Assembly: GCF_001468225.1 (NCBI RefSeq)
Contig: NZ_LNRU01000001.1
Location: forward strand, 558,001 to 622,000
From: Sphingopyxis sp. H053
GTDB lineage: Bacteria; Pseudomonadota; Alphaproteobacteria; Sphingomonadales; Sphingomonadaceae
Direction of reading: 5' to 3'
DNA length: 64,000 nucleotides
Position numbers and translations under genes: made by a program. This document shows positions 39,756-48,727 of the stretch, one piece after another. The notes beneath the pieces were generated by a model. It made no database searches, was not told the DNA's origin, and saw only the letters and a list, made by a program, of their open reading frames with translations. How positions within the stretch are numbered: the first letter of the stretch is position 1; each line of letters opens with the position of its first letter.

Positions 39756-42146
39756 TCAGAAACGGAAGCCGAGCTCGACCCCGTAGGTGCGCGGCGCCTG
39801 CGCGGCGCCGAAGGTGAAAAGGCCCGCGACCGGCAGCGTCGACGACAAGCCTTTGTGGTTGGTGAGGTTGCGTCCGAACAGCGCGAGGCTGACTTCGCGG
39901 TCGTCGCCGAGCAGGAAGGTGTAGCCGATCTGCGCCGACAGGTTTTCGCGATCCTCGGTGAAGCAGCGATTGTCGTTGGTCACCGCGCCGGGGACAACCG
40001 GGCGGTTCGGCGCGATGCACGTCACATATTTGCTCTGATAGCGCAGCAGCGTCGACGCGTCGAAGCGGCCCGAGCCGATTTCCTTCGAATAGTTGAGCCC
40101 CGCCGACCATTGGAATTTGGGCGCGCGGCGCAGCGTCAGCGTCGACACATCATCCGCAATGCCGTCGGCCGGACTGCCCGGAGTCAGGCCGACGATGTCG
40201 TTGAAGAAATTCTTGTATTTGGCATCGGTGTAGCTGAACGACGCATTGAAGCTGAACGCATCGGTCATCTGCGCGATGATTTCGGCCTCGAACCCCTTGA
40301 TGTCGGCCGACGATGCGTTGCGCACCACCGTTTCCTGCGGGCTCGACGAACCGGGAGGCGAAGGCTGCACGACCTCTTCCTGCTTGTTGTCATATTTGGT
40401 GTAATAGAAGGCGAGGTTGGTGCGCAGCGTGCGGTCGAGCCAGTCGGCCTTCAGTCCGACCTCATAGGCGTCGACCGTTTCGGGCTGATACGGCCCGAGC
40501 GAGGTCGGCGACGCCGCGCGGCCGTTGAACCCGCCCGAACGGAAACCGCGCGAGAAGGACGCATAGACCAGCTTGCCGGGTTCGATCGTATATTCGGCGT
40601 TGGCGCGCCAGGTGAATTTGTCGAAGCTGTCGCTACCCGAACAATTGTTCGCAGGGCTGTAGACCGGGATGACGACGCCCGGTGCGGGGCTGGTGGTTCC
40701 CGTCACCGCGACGCACGACATGCCGTCGAAACTCGGCTGCGTGATGCGAACGAGCGCACCGATGCGGCCATAATTGTTGAAGATTTCCTTCTTGTCCTTG
40801 GTGTAGCGCGCGCCCAATGAGATCTTGAAGGCATCGGTCAGGTTGATCTGGGCATCGGCGAACCCGGCGTAGGATTTGGCGCTGTGGTCGACATATTGGC
40901 GCAGCACTGCCCTCGCGCCTTGGCCGAGCACGACGCCGAAATTGGTCGACTGGTCGAGCGTGTACGAACTGTCGAAATAATAGCCGCCGAGCAGGACGTT
41001 GACGGTATCGAAGTCGGCGAGCAGGCGCAGCTCCTGGCTGAACTGCTCATATTTCTGCTGTCGCCGCGTGTCGAAGAAATCGGCCGAACTGCCATCGAAA
41101 TCCTGCGTCACCGATTCCTTGTTCGTGATGTATCCGGTAACCGACGACAACGTCAGATTGTCGCTGAGGTCGATGTCGATATTGCCCGTCACGCTGTCGA
41201 CATTATTGCGCACCGGCGTCTCGATATTCTGGAACGTCGTATAGAGGCCGTGCGCGGGCAGCGACCAGCGGTTGCATTCGCCCGCAGGCGAAAAGCCGGG
41301 TGCGCCGGGTGCCGCGCAGATGACGTCGCGGCCGGTTTCGGACAGTGCCGAGGCGACCGTCTCGCCGCGTTCGCGCGTGTGCTGGTACGTCACCTGCGCG
41401 GTGATCGCATCGCTTGGGGTGATCAGCGCGGTGACGCCCCCCGTCAGCGTTTCATATTTGCCTTCGCGGCGGTCCTTGGTGACATTGTAATAGAAGCCGT
41501 CGGTCTTGTCGTAATAGCCGAAGGCCTTCAATGCGATGAAATCGCCAAGCTTGCCGGTATTGACGACGAGGCGCGCGCGCTTGGTGTCGAAACGGCTATA
41601 GGCGAACTGGCCGCGCACGCCGAAATCCTCGGTCGGACGGGTGCGAATGACGTTGATCACGCCGCCGATCGTGTTGCGGCCGAACAGGGTGCCTTGCGGC
41701 CCGCGGAGCACTTCAAGGCGCTCGAGGTCGAAGCTGTCGAGCAGCTGGCCGGTGTTGGTGCCGATGAAGACGCCGTCGACGACGACGCCCACCGCGGGGT
41801 CGAAGCTCTTTTCGATATCCTCGAAGCTGATGCCGCGGATCGCGATCGCGGCGGCGCTCGGGCCCGCGCCGACCGAGTCGACGACGAGGCTGGGGACGCG
41901 GCCGGCGATGTCGCGGATATCGTCGATCGTCGCCGATTCCAGCGCCTTTTCGTCGAGCGCGGTCACCGCGATCGGGATCGACTGGATGTTTTCTTCGCGC
42001 TTCTGCGCGGTGACGACGATCTCGCGGATAGCCCCGCTGTTTTCCTCGACGGGCGGCTCCTGCGCCGCGGCCGGGGTGGCGACCGCCAGTGCGGCGAGCG
42101 ATACGGTGGCGTAAACGGCAGGCAGCATTCGGGCATGCGTGGTCAT
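39756..42146 (-). CDS. TonB-dependent receptor
   Basis: Outer-membrane receptor of 796 aa. The start at MTTHARMLPAV is chosen for a strong GGAGGGAGGAA site and signal peptide ending ATPAAAQ; an upstream frame to 42338 is unlikely. The TonB box-like EIVVTAQKREEN precedes the plug domain (VDGVFIG, LRGPQGTLFGRNTIGG), and the beta-barrel ends in GVELGFRF with a terminal Phe. It imports a bulky ligand, here probably the substrate of the adjacent oxygenase/ligase genes rather than a siderophore. It lies 109 bp upstream of the carotenoid oxygenase gene. Confidence 0.93.
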   Translation of the reverse strand: MTTHARMLPAVYATVSLAALAVATPAAAQEPPVEENSGAIREIVVTAQKREENIQSIPIAVTALDEKALESATIDDIRDIAGRVPSLVVDSVGAGPSAAAIAIRGISFEDIEKSFDPAVGVVVDGVFIGTNTGQLLDSFDLERLEVLRGPQGTLFGRNTIGGVINVIRTRPTEDFGVRGQFAYSRFDTKRARLVVNTGKLGDFIALKAFGYYDKTDGFYYNVTKDRREGKYETLTGGVTALITPSDAITAQVTYQHTRERGETVASALSETGRDVICAAPGAPGFSPAGECNRWSLPAHGLYTTFQNIETPVRNNVDSVTGNIDIDLSDNLTLSSVTGYITNKESVTQDFDGSSADFFDTRRQQKYEQFSQELRLLADFDTVNVLLGGYYFDSSYTLDQSTNFGVVLGQGARAVLRQYVDHSAKSYAGFADAQINLTDAFKISLGARYTKDKKEIFNNYGRIGALVRITQPSFDGMSCVAVTGTTSPAPGVVIPVYSPANNCSGSDSFDKFTWRANAEYTIEPGKLVYASFSRGFRSGGFNGRAASPTSLGPYQPETVDAYEVGLKADWLDRTLRTNLAFYYTKYDNKQEEVVQPSPPGSSSPQETVVRNASSADIKGFEAEIIAQMTDAFSFNASFSYTDAKYKNFFNDIVGLTPGSPADGIADDVSTLTLRRAPKFQWSAGLNYSKEIGSGRFDASTLLRYQSKYVTCIAPNRPVVPGAVTNDNRCFTEDRENLSAQIGYTFLLGDDREVSLALFGRNLTNHKGLSSTLPVAGLFTFGAAQAPRTYGVELGFRF

Positions 42147-42276
42147 CGCGTTCCTCCCTCCTCGCGCCGGCGCATAGGCTCGCCGGTCACGTTGGAAGCG
42201 AAGGTCCGCTTTATGCCCCGATTCAACAATCATCAAAAATATCAGGCGTGCCGTAGCAGTGCCGAACACCTTGATT

Positions 42277-42993
42277 TTACTGGCGTTGTGTCGCTCCACC
42301 GTCGACGAAAAGGCCGTGACCGGACATGAATCGCGCATCGTCGGACGCCAGAAAGGCGGCGACGTCGGCGATGTCTTCGGGCTGTCCGAGCCGGCCGAGC
42401 GCCGCCTTGTCGATCCAGCGCTGTTTGAACTCGGGCATCGCCGTGAAGGCGGGCGCTGTCATCGGCGTATCGATCGCGCCGGGCTGGATGCAGTTGACGG
42501 TGATGCCGAACGCCCCGACCTCCGCCGCGACCGATTTCGTCATACCGAGCACGGCATGCTTCGACGCGCTATACGCGGTCATCCCCGCTTCGCCAAAGCT
42601 CGACATCACCGATCCGATCAGGATGATCCGGCCGTGCGGCGAGCGCTTGAGCAAGGGCAGGGCGTCGCGCATCAGGCGGAAGACCGCTGTGACATTCACC
42701 GCCATCATCTGATCGAAAAATTCGTCGTCATGGCCATCCAGCATCTGCATGCCCGTGATGCCGGCACAGGCGACGACGATATCGAGCCCGCCGAAGCGTG
42801 CATCGACTTCGGCGACGAGCTTGGCATTGGTGCCGGGCTCGGTGACGTCGGCGACGATATCGACGTTGCCCGCGCGGTCGGTGGTCAGGACGCGCGCGCC
42901 GTCGGCAGCCAGCCGCCTTGCGGTTGCTAACCCAATCCCCGATCCCGCGCCGGTGACGAGCGCCGCGCGGCCGTCGAGACGGCCGGCCGTCAT
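42277..42993 (-). CDS. SDR family oxidoreductase
   Basis: Classical SDR of 238 aa with TGAGSGIG, Tyr and Lys in YSASK and the C-terminal VDGG. The usual NNAG is changed to VACAGI. Its start overlaps the stop of the next SDR by 4 bp (ATGA at 42990-42993), so the two are a coupled pair. Probably an alcohol dehydrogenase or reductase of the catabolic pathway. The 130 bp to the following TonB gene could contain that gene's own promoter. Confidence 0.88.
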   Translation of the reverse strand: MTAGRLDGRAALVTGAGSGIGLATARRLAADGARVLTTDRAGNVDIVADVTEPGTNAKLVAEVDARFGGLDIVVACAGITGMQMLDGHDDEFFDQMMAVNVTAVFRLMRDALPLLKRSPHGRIILIGSVMSSFGEAGMTAYSASKHAVLGMTKSVAAEVGAFGITVNCIQPGAIDTPMTAPAFTAMPEFKQRWIDKAALGRLGQPEDIADVAAFLASDDARFMSGHGLFVDGGATQRQ

Positions 42994-43739
42994 AGCGAAC
43001 TGCCGCCGTCGATGCGGAATTCGGCGCCGGTCGCAAAGGCGGACTCATCCGACGCAAGATAAAGGACGATCGCCGAAATCTCCTCGGGCTTGCCGAGCCT
43101 CCCCACGGGATGCGTCGCGACCCAGCTATCGTAAAGCGCCTGTCCGTCCGCAACCTGCGCCATCACCTTGTCGAGGATGGGCGTGTGGATCGCACCCGGA
43201 TGCACCGAATTGCAGCGGATGCCATAGCCCTTGCGCGCATAGTGCAGCGCGACCGATTTGGTGAGGTGCGTCACCGCGGCCTTGGCGGCGTTATAGGCGG
43301 CAAGGTCGCCCTGCGCGCGTACGCCGCACATCGATGACATGTTGATCACCGATCCGCCATGATCTTTCATCTTCGGGATGACATGCTTGCAGCCCAAAAA
43401 GACACCGTCGACGTCGATCGAAAATTCGTGGCGAAAGGCTTCGAGCGTCAGATCCTCAATCGACCCATGGGTGGTGATCCCGGCGTTGTTGACGAGAATG
43501 TCGATGCGCTCGCAGCTATCGAGCGCCGCTAGCCATTCCGCCTCGTTCGACACGTCGAGCCTGACGAAACGCTGCCCGAGTTCGGCAGCGAGCGCCTCGC
43601 CCGCGGCAGCATCGATATCGGCGATGACGACGCTCGCGCCCTCGGCGACGAAGCGGCGGACGATATCGAGGCCGAGCCCCGACGCGCCGCCGGTGACAAA
43701 GGCCGTCTTGCCCGCGACCCGTCCGCTTGCTCCTGCCAT
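42990..43739 (-). CDS. SDR family oxidoreductase
   Basis: Classical SDR of 249 aa with TGGASGLG, NNAGI, YNAAK and RIDGGSSL. The start at MAGASGRV is chosen because GGGAGGATCA lies just upstream; a frame open to 43772 is less likely. Hydroxysteroid-dehydrogenase-like SDRs share this pattern, but the substrate is not decidable. It heads a minus-strand transcript and is divergent from the GMC oxidoreductase at 43867. Confidence 0.89.
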   Translation of the reverse strand: MAGASGRVAGKTAFVTGGASGLGLDIVRRFVAEGASVVIADIDAAAGEALAAELGQRFVRLDVSNEAEWLAALDSCERIDILVNNAGITTHGSIEDLTLEAFRHEFSIDVDGVFLGCKHVIPKMKDHGGSVINMSSMCGVRAQGDLAAYNAAKAAVTHLTKSVALHYARKGYGIRCNSVHPGAIHTPILDKVMAQVADGQALYDSWVATHPVGRLGKPEEISAIVLYLASDESAFATGAEFRIDGGSSL

Positions 43740-43866
43740 TTGATCCTCCCTCTTTTTCCGCGGCACTATCATCCTGCGCGCAGCGCGGGGGGACTATTTA
43801 TTGCGCTAGGTGCGATGAGCGGGCGGACGGTTCCAAGGTTGCACGGCCCGTTGCAGGAGAGGCGGC

Positions 43867-45504
43867 ATGTCGGCAGGCTGGGACTATATCATCGTCGGCG
43901 CGGGATCGGCGGGGTGCGTGCTCGCCGAGCAGCTCAGCGCCGACCCGCAAGTCCGCGTGCTCCTTCTCGAAGCGGGCGGCAGCAACGACAGCCGCTGGGT
44001 CGCGATCCCGAAGGGCGTCGCAAAGCTCGTCACCAATCCCGACCATATCTGGGCCTATGGCGTCTCGCAGCCGCGCGGCGATGGCGGCGCGCCGGGCGAG
44101 GTGTGGATCCGCGGCAAGGGTCTCGGCGGATCGTCGGCGGTCAACGGCATGATCTGGAGCCGCGGCGAACCCGCCGATTATGACGAGTGGGAGAAGCTCG
44201 GCTGCACCGGCTGGAACGGCGAGGCGATGACCGACGCCTTCCGCAAACTCGAGGATCATGGCCTTGGCGCAAGCGCGATGCGCGGCGCGGGCGGGCCGGT
44301 CGGCGTGGCGCCAAAGATCCACAGTTATCCGCTTGCCGAGACGATGGTTCAGGCCGGGGTCGAGATGGGGCTGCGTCCCGTCGACGATCTCAACGCCGCG
44401 ACGTCGGACCGCGTCGGTTTCTATTCGCACAACGTCCGCCGCGGGCGGCGCGAGAGTGCGGCGACCACCTTCCTTGCGCGGTCGAAGAAGCGACCGAACC
44501 TGCACGTCGTCACCCACGCGATGGCCGAGCGGCTGATAATAGAAGGCGGACGCGTGACCGGTGTCGAGGCGCGGGTCGCCGGGCAACCGCAGCATTTCGA
44601 TTGCGATGGCGAGGTGATCGTGTCGGGCGGCACGTTGGAAAGTCCGTTGCTGCTTCAGCGGTCGGGCATCGGCCCCGCCGATGTGCTCCGCGCCGCCGGG
44701 GTGGAGCCGATCGTCGACGCGCCCGACGTCGGCGGGCGAATGCGCGAGCATCTGGGCTTTTCGATGCCGCATCGCCTGTCGCGCGACGTCGGCAGCAACC
44801 GTAGCTTCTATGGGATCGGCCTCGCTCGCGCGATGGCGCAATATATGCTGACGCGCCGCGGGATCATGGCGACGGGGCCGTTCGAGGTCGGCGCCTTTCT
44901 GAATCTGACGAGCCGCGACATGCGGCCCGATCTGCAGCTCTATCTCGGCGGCTACACCTTTGCGCTTGGCGACGAGAAGCATCCGGTGCCGCTGAACAGC
45001 ATCGACCGCAAGCCGGGGATGACCATCTATGGCCAGCTCCTGCGCCTGACGAGCGAGGGTAGCATCCTGATCGTGGGGTCCGGCAGCGACGCCGCGCCGG
45101 AGATCAAACCCAACTGGCTGTCGACGCGCGACGATGAGCACACGGCCGTCGCGGCGGTCCATGCGATGCGCCGCTATATGGCGCAGCCGGCGCTGGTCGG
45201 GCTGGTCGAGCGCGAGCTACTCCCCGGCGCGGCGGTGCAGAGCGACGCCGAAATCCTCGCCGCCTTTCGCCGCCTCGCGACCTGTGGGCTGCACGGCGTC
45301 GGGACGTGCCGGATGGGCAGCGACAATCGCGCGGTCACCGACGCGCGGCTCCGCGTCAACGGCGTCGATGGCCTGCGTGTTGTCGACTGTTCGGTGATGC
45401 CCTCGCCGGTGACGGGCAATACCAATGCCCCCGCGATGGCGCTCGCGCTCCGCGCTGCCGATCTGATCCGCGAGGATCGACGGAAATTGCGCGCGGTCGC
45501 CTAG
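43867..45504 (+). CDS. GMC family oxidoreductase
   Basis: FAD-dependent glucose-methanol-choline oxidoreductase of 545 aa. It shows the FAD motif VGAGSAGCVLAEQL, signature IRGKGLGGSSAVNGM, second signature GGTLESPLLLQRSGIGP and the C-terminal active-site region HGVGTCRMG with GNTNAP (His and Asn). It oxidises a primary or secondary alcohol to the carbonyl. No signal peptide is present. An AGGAGAGG ribosome-binding site precedes the ATG. Its TAG stop overlaps the convergent ThuA gene within CTAG (45501-45504). Confidence 0.93.
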   Translation: MSAGWDYIIVGAGSAGCVLAEQLSADPQVRVLLLEAGGSNDSRWVAIPKGVAKLVTNPDHIWAYGVSQPRGDGGAPGEVWIRGKGLGGSSAVNGMIWSRGEPADYDEWEKLGCTGWNGEAMTDAFRKLEDHGLGASAMRGAGGPVGVAPKIHSYPLAETMVQAGVEMGLRPVDDLNAATSDRVGFYSHNVRRGRRESAATTFLARSKKRPNLHVVTHAMAERLIIEGGRVTGVEARVAGQPQHFDCDGEVIVSGGTLESPLLLQRSGIGPADVLRAAGVEPIVDAPDVGGRMREHLGFSMPHRLSRDVGSNRSFYGIGLARAMAQYMLTRRGIMATGPFEVGAFLNLTSRDMRPDLQLYLGGYTFALGDEKHPVPLNSIDRKPGMTIYGQLLRLTSEGSILIVGSGSDAAPEIKPNWLSTRDDEHTAVAAVHAMRRYMAQPALVGLVERELLPGAAVQSDAEILAAFRRLATCGLHGVGTCRMGSDNRAVTDARLRVNGVDGLRVVDCSVMPSPVTGNTNAPAMALALRAADLIREDRRKLRAVA

Positions 45505-46262
45505 ACGGTCTCGCGATCCTTGAGCCAGCCGATCCCGCGGCGCAGCAGGTCATAGAAGACCGGCAGGTCCCACGCGCAGCGGTCGACCGTCGGCCACCAG
45601 TCCATCATCGGCTGCAGATCATAATGGCCGCGGCAATGCCCGAGCGTAAGGTACAGCACCGCACCGGCGCCATGTTGCTTGATATAGAAGACCGGATAGG
45701 TGCCGGGCGCATCATCGGCCTCGACGAAGCCGGTGCCCAGCCCCGTGCATTCAGTGTCGAGCAGCACGTGCAGAGCCCCGTGCGTTTCGAGATGATAAAG
45801 CTCGTCGGTCGTCTCGAACGGCTCGATCCCTTCGACGAGCGGATGATCGGGGTCGGCGACGCGGACGGTGTATGGTTCGATCGCGGGGTGGCTAATGAAT
45901 TGCGACCCGAGCAGGTCCATCATCAGCGGCGCCCAGCGCGGCGCGTCCCAGACGCCGGTATCGAGCAGGCGGAGGATCGAGTTGGTGCCGTGGAGCGCGT
46001 ACCAGCGCCCGCCCTTTGCGAGCCAGCGCTTCAGCGCCTCCTGCGCGGGAAGCGACGGGGTGACATCGCAGGTATAGGTGATCAGGATGTCCGCCGTCTC
46101 GATCGCCTCGATATCCTCGTAATTCTCGAACACGCGCGTGCGCACACGCTGATCCTCGGCGAGCAGCTTCAAAACCTCGAGCCGCGCAAAATCCATGTCG
46201 TGCCAGACGCCGCCGCAGATCAGCACGCAATCGATGCGGGACGGATGTTCGCTCTCGCTCAT
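45501..46262 (-). CDS. ThuA-like domain protein
   Basis: Second ThuA-family protein, 253 aa, with DCVLICGGVWHDMDFAR at the N-terminus, ADILITYTCDV, GGRWYALHGTN and ILRLLDTGVWD-type segments. It is clearly different from the first ThuA at 30604, but the fold and His-containing motif agree. Function unknown. It is convergent with the GMC gene and divergent from the SDR at 46388, with 125 bp between the starts. Two ThuA genes in one catabolic region suggests a shared intermediate or a general role in it. Confidence 0.82.
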   Translation of the reverse strand: MSESEHPSRIDCVLICGGVWHDMDFARLEVLKLLAEDQRVRTRVFENYEDIEAIETADILITYTCDVTPSLPAQEALKRWLAKGGRWYALHGTNSILRLLDTGVWDAPRWAPLMMDLLGSQFISHPAIEPYTVRVADPDHPLVEGIEPFETTDELYHLETHGALHVLLDTECTGLGTGFVEADDAPGTYPVFYIKQHGAGAVLYLTLGHCRGHYDLQPMMDWWPTVDRCAWDLPVFYDLLRRGIGWLKDRETV

Positions 46263-46387
46263 CGCCGGTCCTCTCCTTCTGTTACGACCGTTTCATGCGT
46301 GCATGCCGCGCTCGCGTCACCTTGCTGTATTGATAGGTTCACCGACGCTGCGAAACTGGCAAGAGAAACAATGAGAGGAGAGGCGCG

Positions 46388-47170
46388 ATGCAGCAGAAGC
46401 TCGGCGGCAAGGTCGCTTTGGTCACCGGCGGGACGAGCGGCATCGGCGCTGCGACCGTTGGAAGGCTGGTTCGCGATGGCGCGAAGGTGGTTTTCACGGG
46501 CTCGAATGCCGAGGCCGCGGCGGCGGTCGAGGGCGAAACCGGCGCGATCTTCCGTGCCCACCGCGTCGAGGATGCGTCGGCATGGGACGCGCTGATGGCC
46601 GAGGTCGAGGCCGAATATGGCCGTCTCGACATCGCCTTCGCCAACGCCGGGACCGAGGCGGGCGACGCGAGTGTCGAGGATATCGGCATGGACGCGTGGA
46701 ACCATATCGTCGGCGTCAACCAGACCGGGGTGATGCTCACCGTGCAGCACGCGATCCGCGCGATGGCGAAAAATCCGCAAGGGCCGAAGGGATCGATCAT
46801 CGTCAACTCGTCGATGAATGCGCACCGCGCGATGGGCAATTATGCCGCTTATTCGGTGACCAAGGCCGCGGTGGTCGCGCTGGTCAAATCGGCGGCGATC
46901 CATTGCGCCGGGAAAGGCTATGCGATCCGCGTCAACGCGGTCCTGCCCGGCGTCGTCGAAACCGACATGATCCGCGGGGTGATCGACCGTGCGCCCGACC
47001 CCGCCGCGGCGCGCGCCGCGTTCGAGGGGATGGCGCCGATGAAACGCATGGCGCAGCTGGACGAGGTCAGCGCGCTGGTCGCGTTTCTGGCATCCGACGA
47101 GGCGGGTTTCATTTCGGGCGCCGACTATGTCATCGATGGCGCGACGACCGCCGGGATGATGGGCGTCTGA
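46388..47170 (+). CDS. SDR family oxidoreductase
   Basis: Classical SDR of 260 aa with TGGTSGIG, ANAGTEAG in place of NNAG, serines in VNSSMNAHR, YSVTK and VIDGATT. A strong GAGAGGAGAGG ribosome-binding site precedes the ATG. Substrate unknown. It ends 6 bp before the convergent stop of the Old Yellow Enzyme gene. Confidence 0.89.
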   Translation: MQQKLGGKVALVTGGTSGIGAATVGRLVRDGAKVVFTGSNAEAAAAVEGETGAIFRAHRVEDASAWDALMAEVEAEYGRLDIAFANAGTEAGDASVEDIGMDAWNHIVGVNQTGVMLTVQHAIRAMAKNPQGPKGSIIVNSSMNAHRAMGNYAAYSVTKAAVVALVKSAAIHCAGKGYAIRVNAVLPGVVETDMIRGVIDRAPDPAAARAAFEGMAPMKRMAQLDEVSALVAFLASDEAGFISGADYVIDGATTAGMMGV

Positions 47171-47176
47171 CCCCGC

Positions 47177-48286
47177 TCAAGGCCGCCGCGGCGCATAGAG
47201 CCCGCGATGCTCGCGCGGTTCGCTGCGCTCATATTGCGGCGGCACGGCGATGGTCGCGCCCAGCGTAGCGGCGGCGTGCCACGGCCAGCGCGGATCATAG
47301 AGCGCCGCGCGCGCGATTGCGACCGCGTCGGCATCGCCATTTGCGATGATGGCTTCGGCCTCGATCGGGTCGGTAATCAGGCCGACGGCGATCACCGGCA
47401 TAGTCACCGCATCCTTGACCGTCCGCGCCAGCGGCACCTGATACCCCGGGCTGAGCGCGATCTGCTGCGCCGAGTGCAATCCGCCGCTCGACACATTGAT
47501 CGCGGCGCACCCGCGCGCTTCGAGCGCCTGCGCAAAAATGACGGTCTCTTCGATCGACCAGCCGCCCTCGACCCAGTCGGTGCCCGACACGCGCACCGTC
47601 ACGGGGCCGTGCGCGGCGAACGCGTTGCGGACGATGTCGAAAATCTCGAGCGGGAAGCGCATCCGGTTTTCGAGACTGCCGCCATAGTCATCGTCGCGCC
47701 TGTTCGACAGCGGCGACAGAAACTGGTGGAGCAGATAGCCGTGCGCGGCGTGCAACTGGATCGCGTCGATCCCCAGCCGCGCCGCGCGTGTTGTCGCATC
47801 GGCGAAGGCGGCACGGATCCTCTCGAGCCCCCCGTCGTCGAGTGCGGCGGGCGCATTGTCGGCGGCGAGGAAGGGAAGCGCGGACGGGGCGACCGTCTGC
47901 CATCCATTCGTCGCATCGGGTGCGATCTGCGCGCCGCCGTCCCAGGGTTTAGCCGTGCTGGCCTTGCGCCCGGCATGTGCGAGCTGGATCGCGACCGGGA
48001 TGTCCGACCATTGCCGCACCGCCGCCAGCACGCGCGCCATCGCCGCTTCGCTCGCATCATCATACAGGCCAACGTCGGCATAGGTGATGCGCCCTTCCGG
48101 CAAAACCGCCGCGGCCTCGATCGTCAGAACGCCCGCGCCCGAGATCGCGAGCTGGCCCAGATGCATCAGATGCCAGTCGGTCATTTGTCCGTCTTTGGCC
48201 GAATATTGGCACATCGGCGCGATGACGATGCGGTTGGGCAGCGACAATCCGCCGATCGCGATCCGCTCGAACAATCTGGCCACCAT
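47177..48286 (-). CDS. NADH:flavin oxidoreductase, Old Yellow Enzyme (YqjM/NamA type)
   Basis: FMN-dependent ene-reductase of 369 aa. It has APMCQYSA near residue 25 with the Cys typical of the YqjM class, substrate-binding His residues in HAAHGYLLHQFLSP, and the FMN/phosphate-binding regions DDDYGGSLENR and VGLITDP. It reduces alpha,beta-unsaturated ketones and aldehydes with NAD(P)H. With three MDR reductases this is a fourth alkene-reducing enzyme in the region. It is the last gene before the 441-bp gene-free stretch. Confidence 0.93.
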   Translation of the reverse strand: MVARLFERIAIGGLSLPNRIVIAPMCQYSAKDGQMTDWHLMHLGQLAISGAGVLTIEAAAVLPEGRITYADVGLYDDASEAAMARVLAAVRQWSDIPVAIQLAHAGRKASTAKPWDGGAQIAPDATNGWQTVAPSALPFLAADNAPAALDDGGLERIRAAFADATTRAARLGIDAIQLHAAHGYLLHQFLSPLSNRRDDDYGGSLENRMRFPLEIFDIVRNAFAAHGPVTVRVSGTDWVEGGWSIEETVIFAQALEARGCAAINVSSGGLHSAQQIALSPGYQVPLARTVKDAVTMPVIAVGLITDPIEAEAIIANGDADAVAIARAALYDPRWPWHAAATLGATIAVPPQYERSEPREHRGLYAPRRP

Positions 48287-48520
48287 CTTCTCCCGCTATT
48301 CGCCGACATTTCAATACCCCCTGACGACGCCGTCAAGCCAGGAGGAGCGTGAAAAATAGGCCGGCAATGGCAGCGGATGAATTCGCAAAAATGACGATCG
48401 CAAGATGTCCGCTCACCGCGCCCCAGCCCGTTGCGCATCACTCACAGGATACCGTTCCCTTTATGGCAGCGACCGAGAGTTTCGGTGATTGATTTTGCTA
48501 ATTCACTCGGACAGCCCTAA

Positions 48521-48544
48521 AAAATGGCAGGAAACTGCCATTTT
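48521..48544 (-). terminator. Rho-independent terminator
   Basis: AAAATGGCAG and CTGCCATTTT form a perfect 10-bp stem around a 4-nt loop. On the minus strand the stem runs straight into TT, giving six U residues. It lies 184 bp beyond the Tat-exported protein gene and is the likely end of the minus-strand transcript coming from 53730. Confidence 0.7.
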
Positions 48545-48571
48545 CGCTGCGAGGCGAGAGGTCGGTGCACG

Positions 48572-48604
48572 ACATCATAATCCGCGTGTCGGGGGTTGGA
48601 GTCC
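48572..48604 (+). pseudogene. Degenerate 3' half of a tRNA-Met-like gene (possible old att site)
   Basis: The stretch contains TCATAATCCGCGTGTCG (anticodon-loop CAT, 3' anticodon stem, variable loop) followed by GGGGGTTGGAGTCC, close to a T-arm GGGGGTTCGAGTCC. The matching 5' anticodon stem and D-arm are absent, and the T-loop is mutated (TTG for TTC). It is not a working tRNA. A tRNA 3' half in isolation is typical of the far end of an integrated element, with the element on the 5' (left) side. The rest of 48287-48727 holds a terminator and a weak 6-bp hairpin (48636-48655), and no gene. Confidence 0.5.
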
Positions 48605-48727
48605 TTCCTCGGCCTTCGGCTCGAATTTGCGATTCGACACCTGATTTTGGGTGTCATTTGCCCCCAACGAAAACGGCGGTCTGCTGTCTTTATCCGGGCT
48701 GGCACGCAGTAGCGCTTAAGCCAGTCG

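Noticed and set aside
48636-48655. Hairpin GACACC/GGTGTC as a second terminator.
   Set aside because: Only 6 bp of stem and no U-run on either strand.
48517-48705. 62-codon minus-strand frame with the segment RKDSNPRHADYDV.
   Set aside because: It is the antisense translation of the tRNA-like remnant. Such peptide strings are a frequent false call next to tRNA genes.
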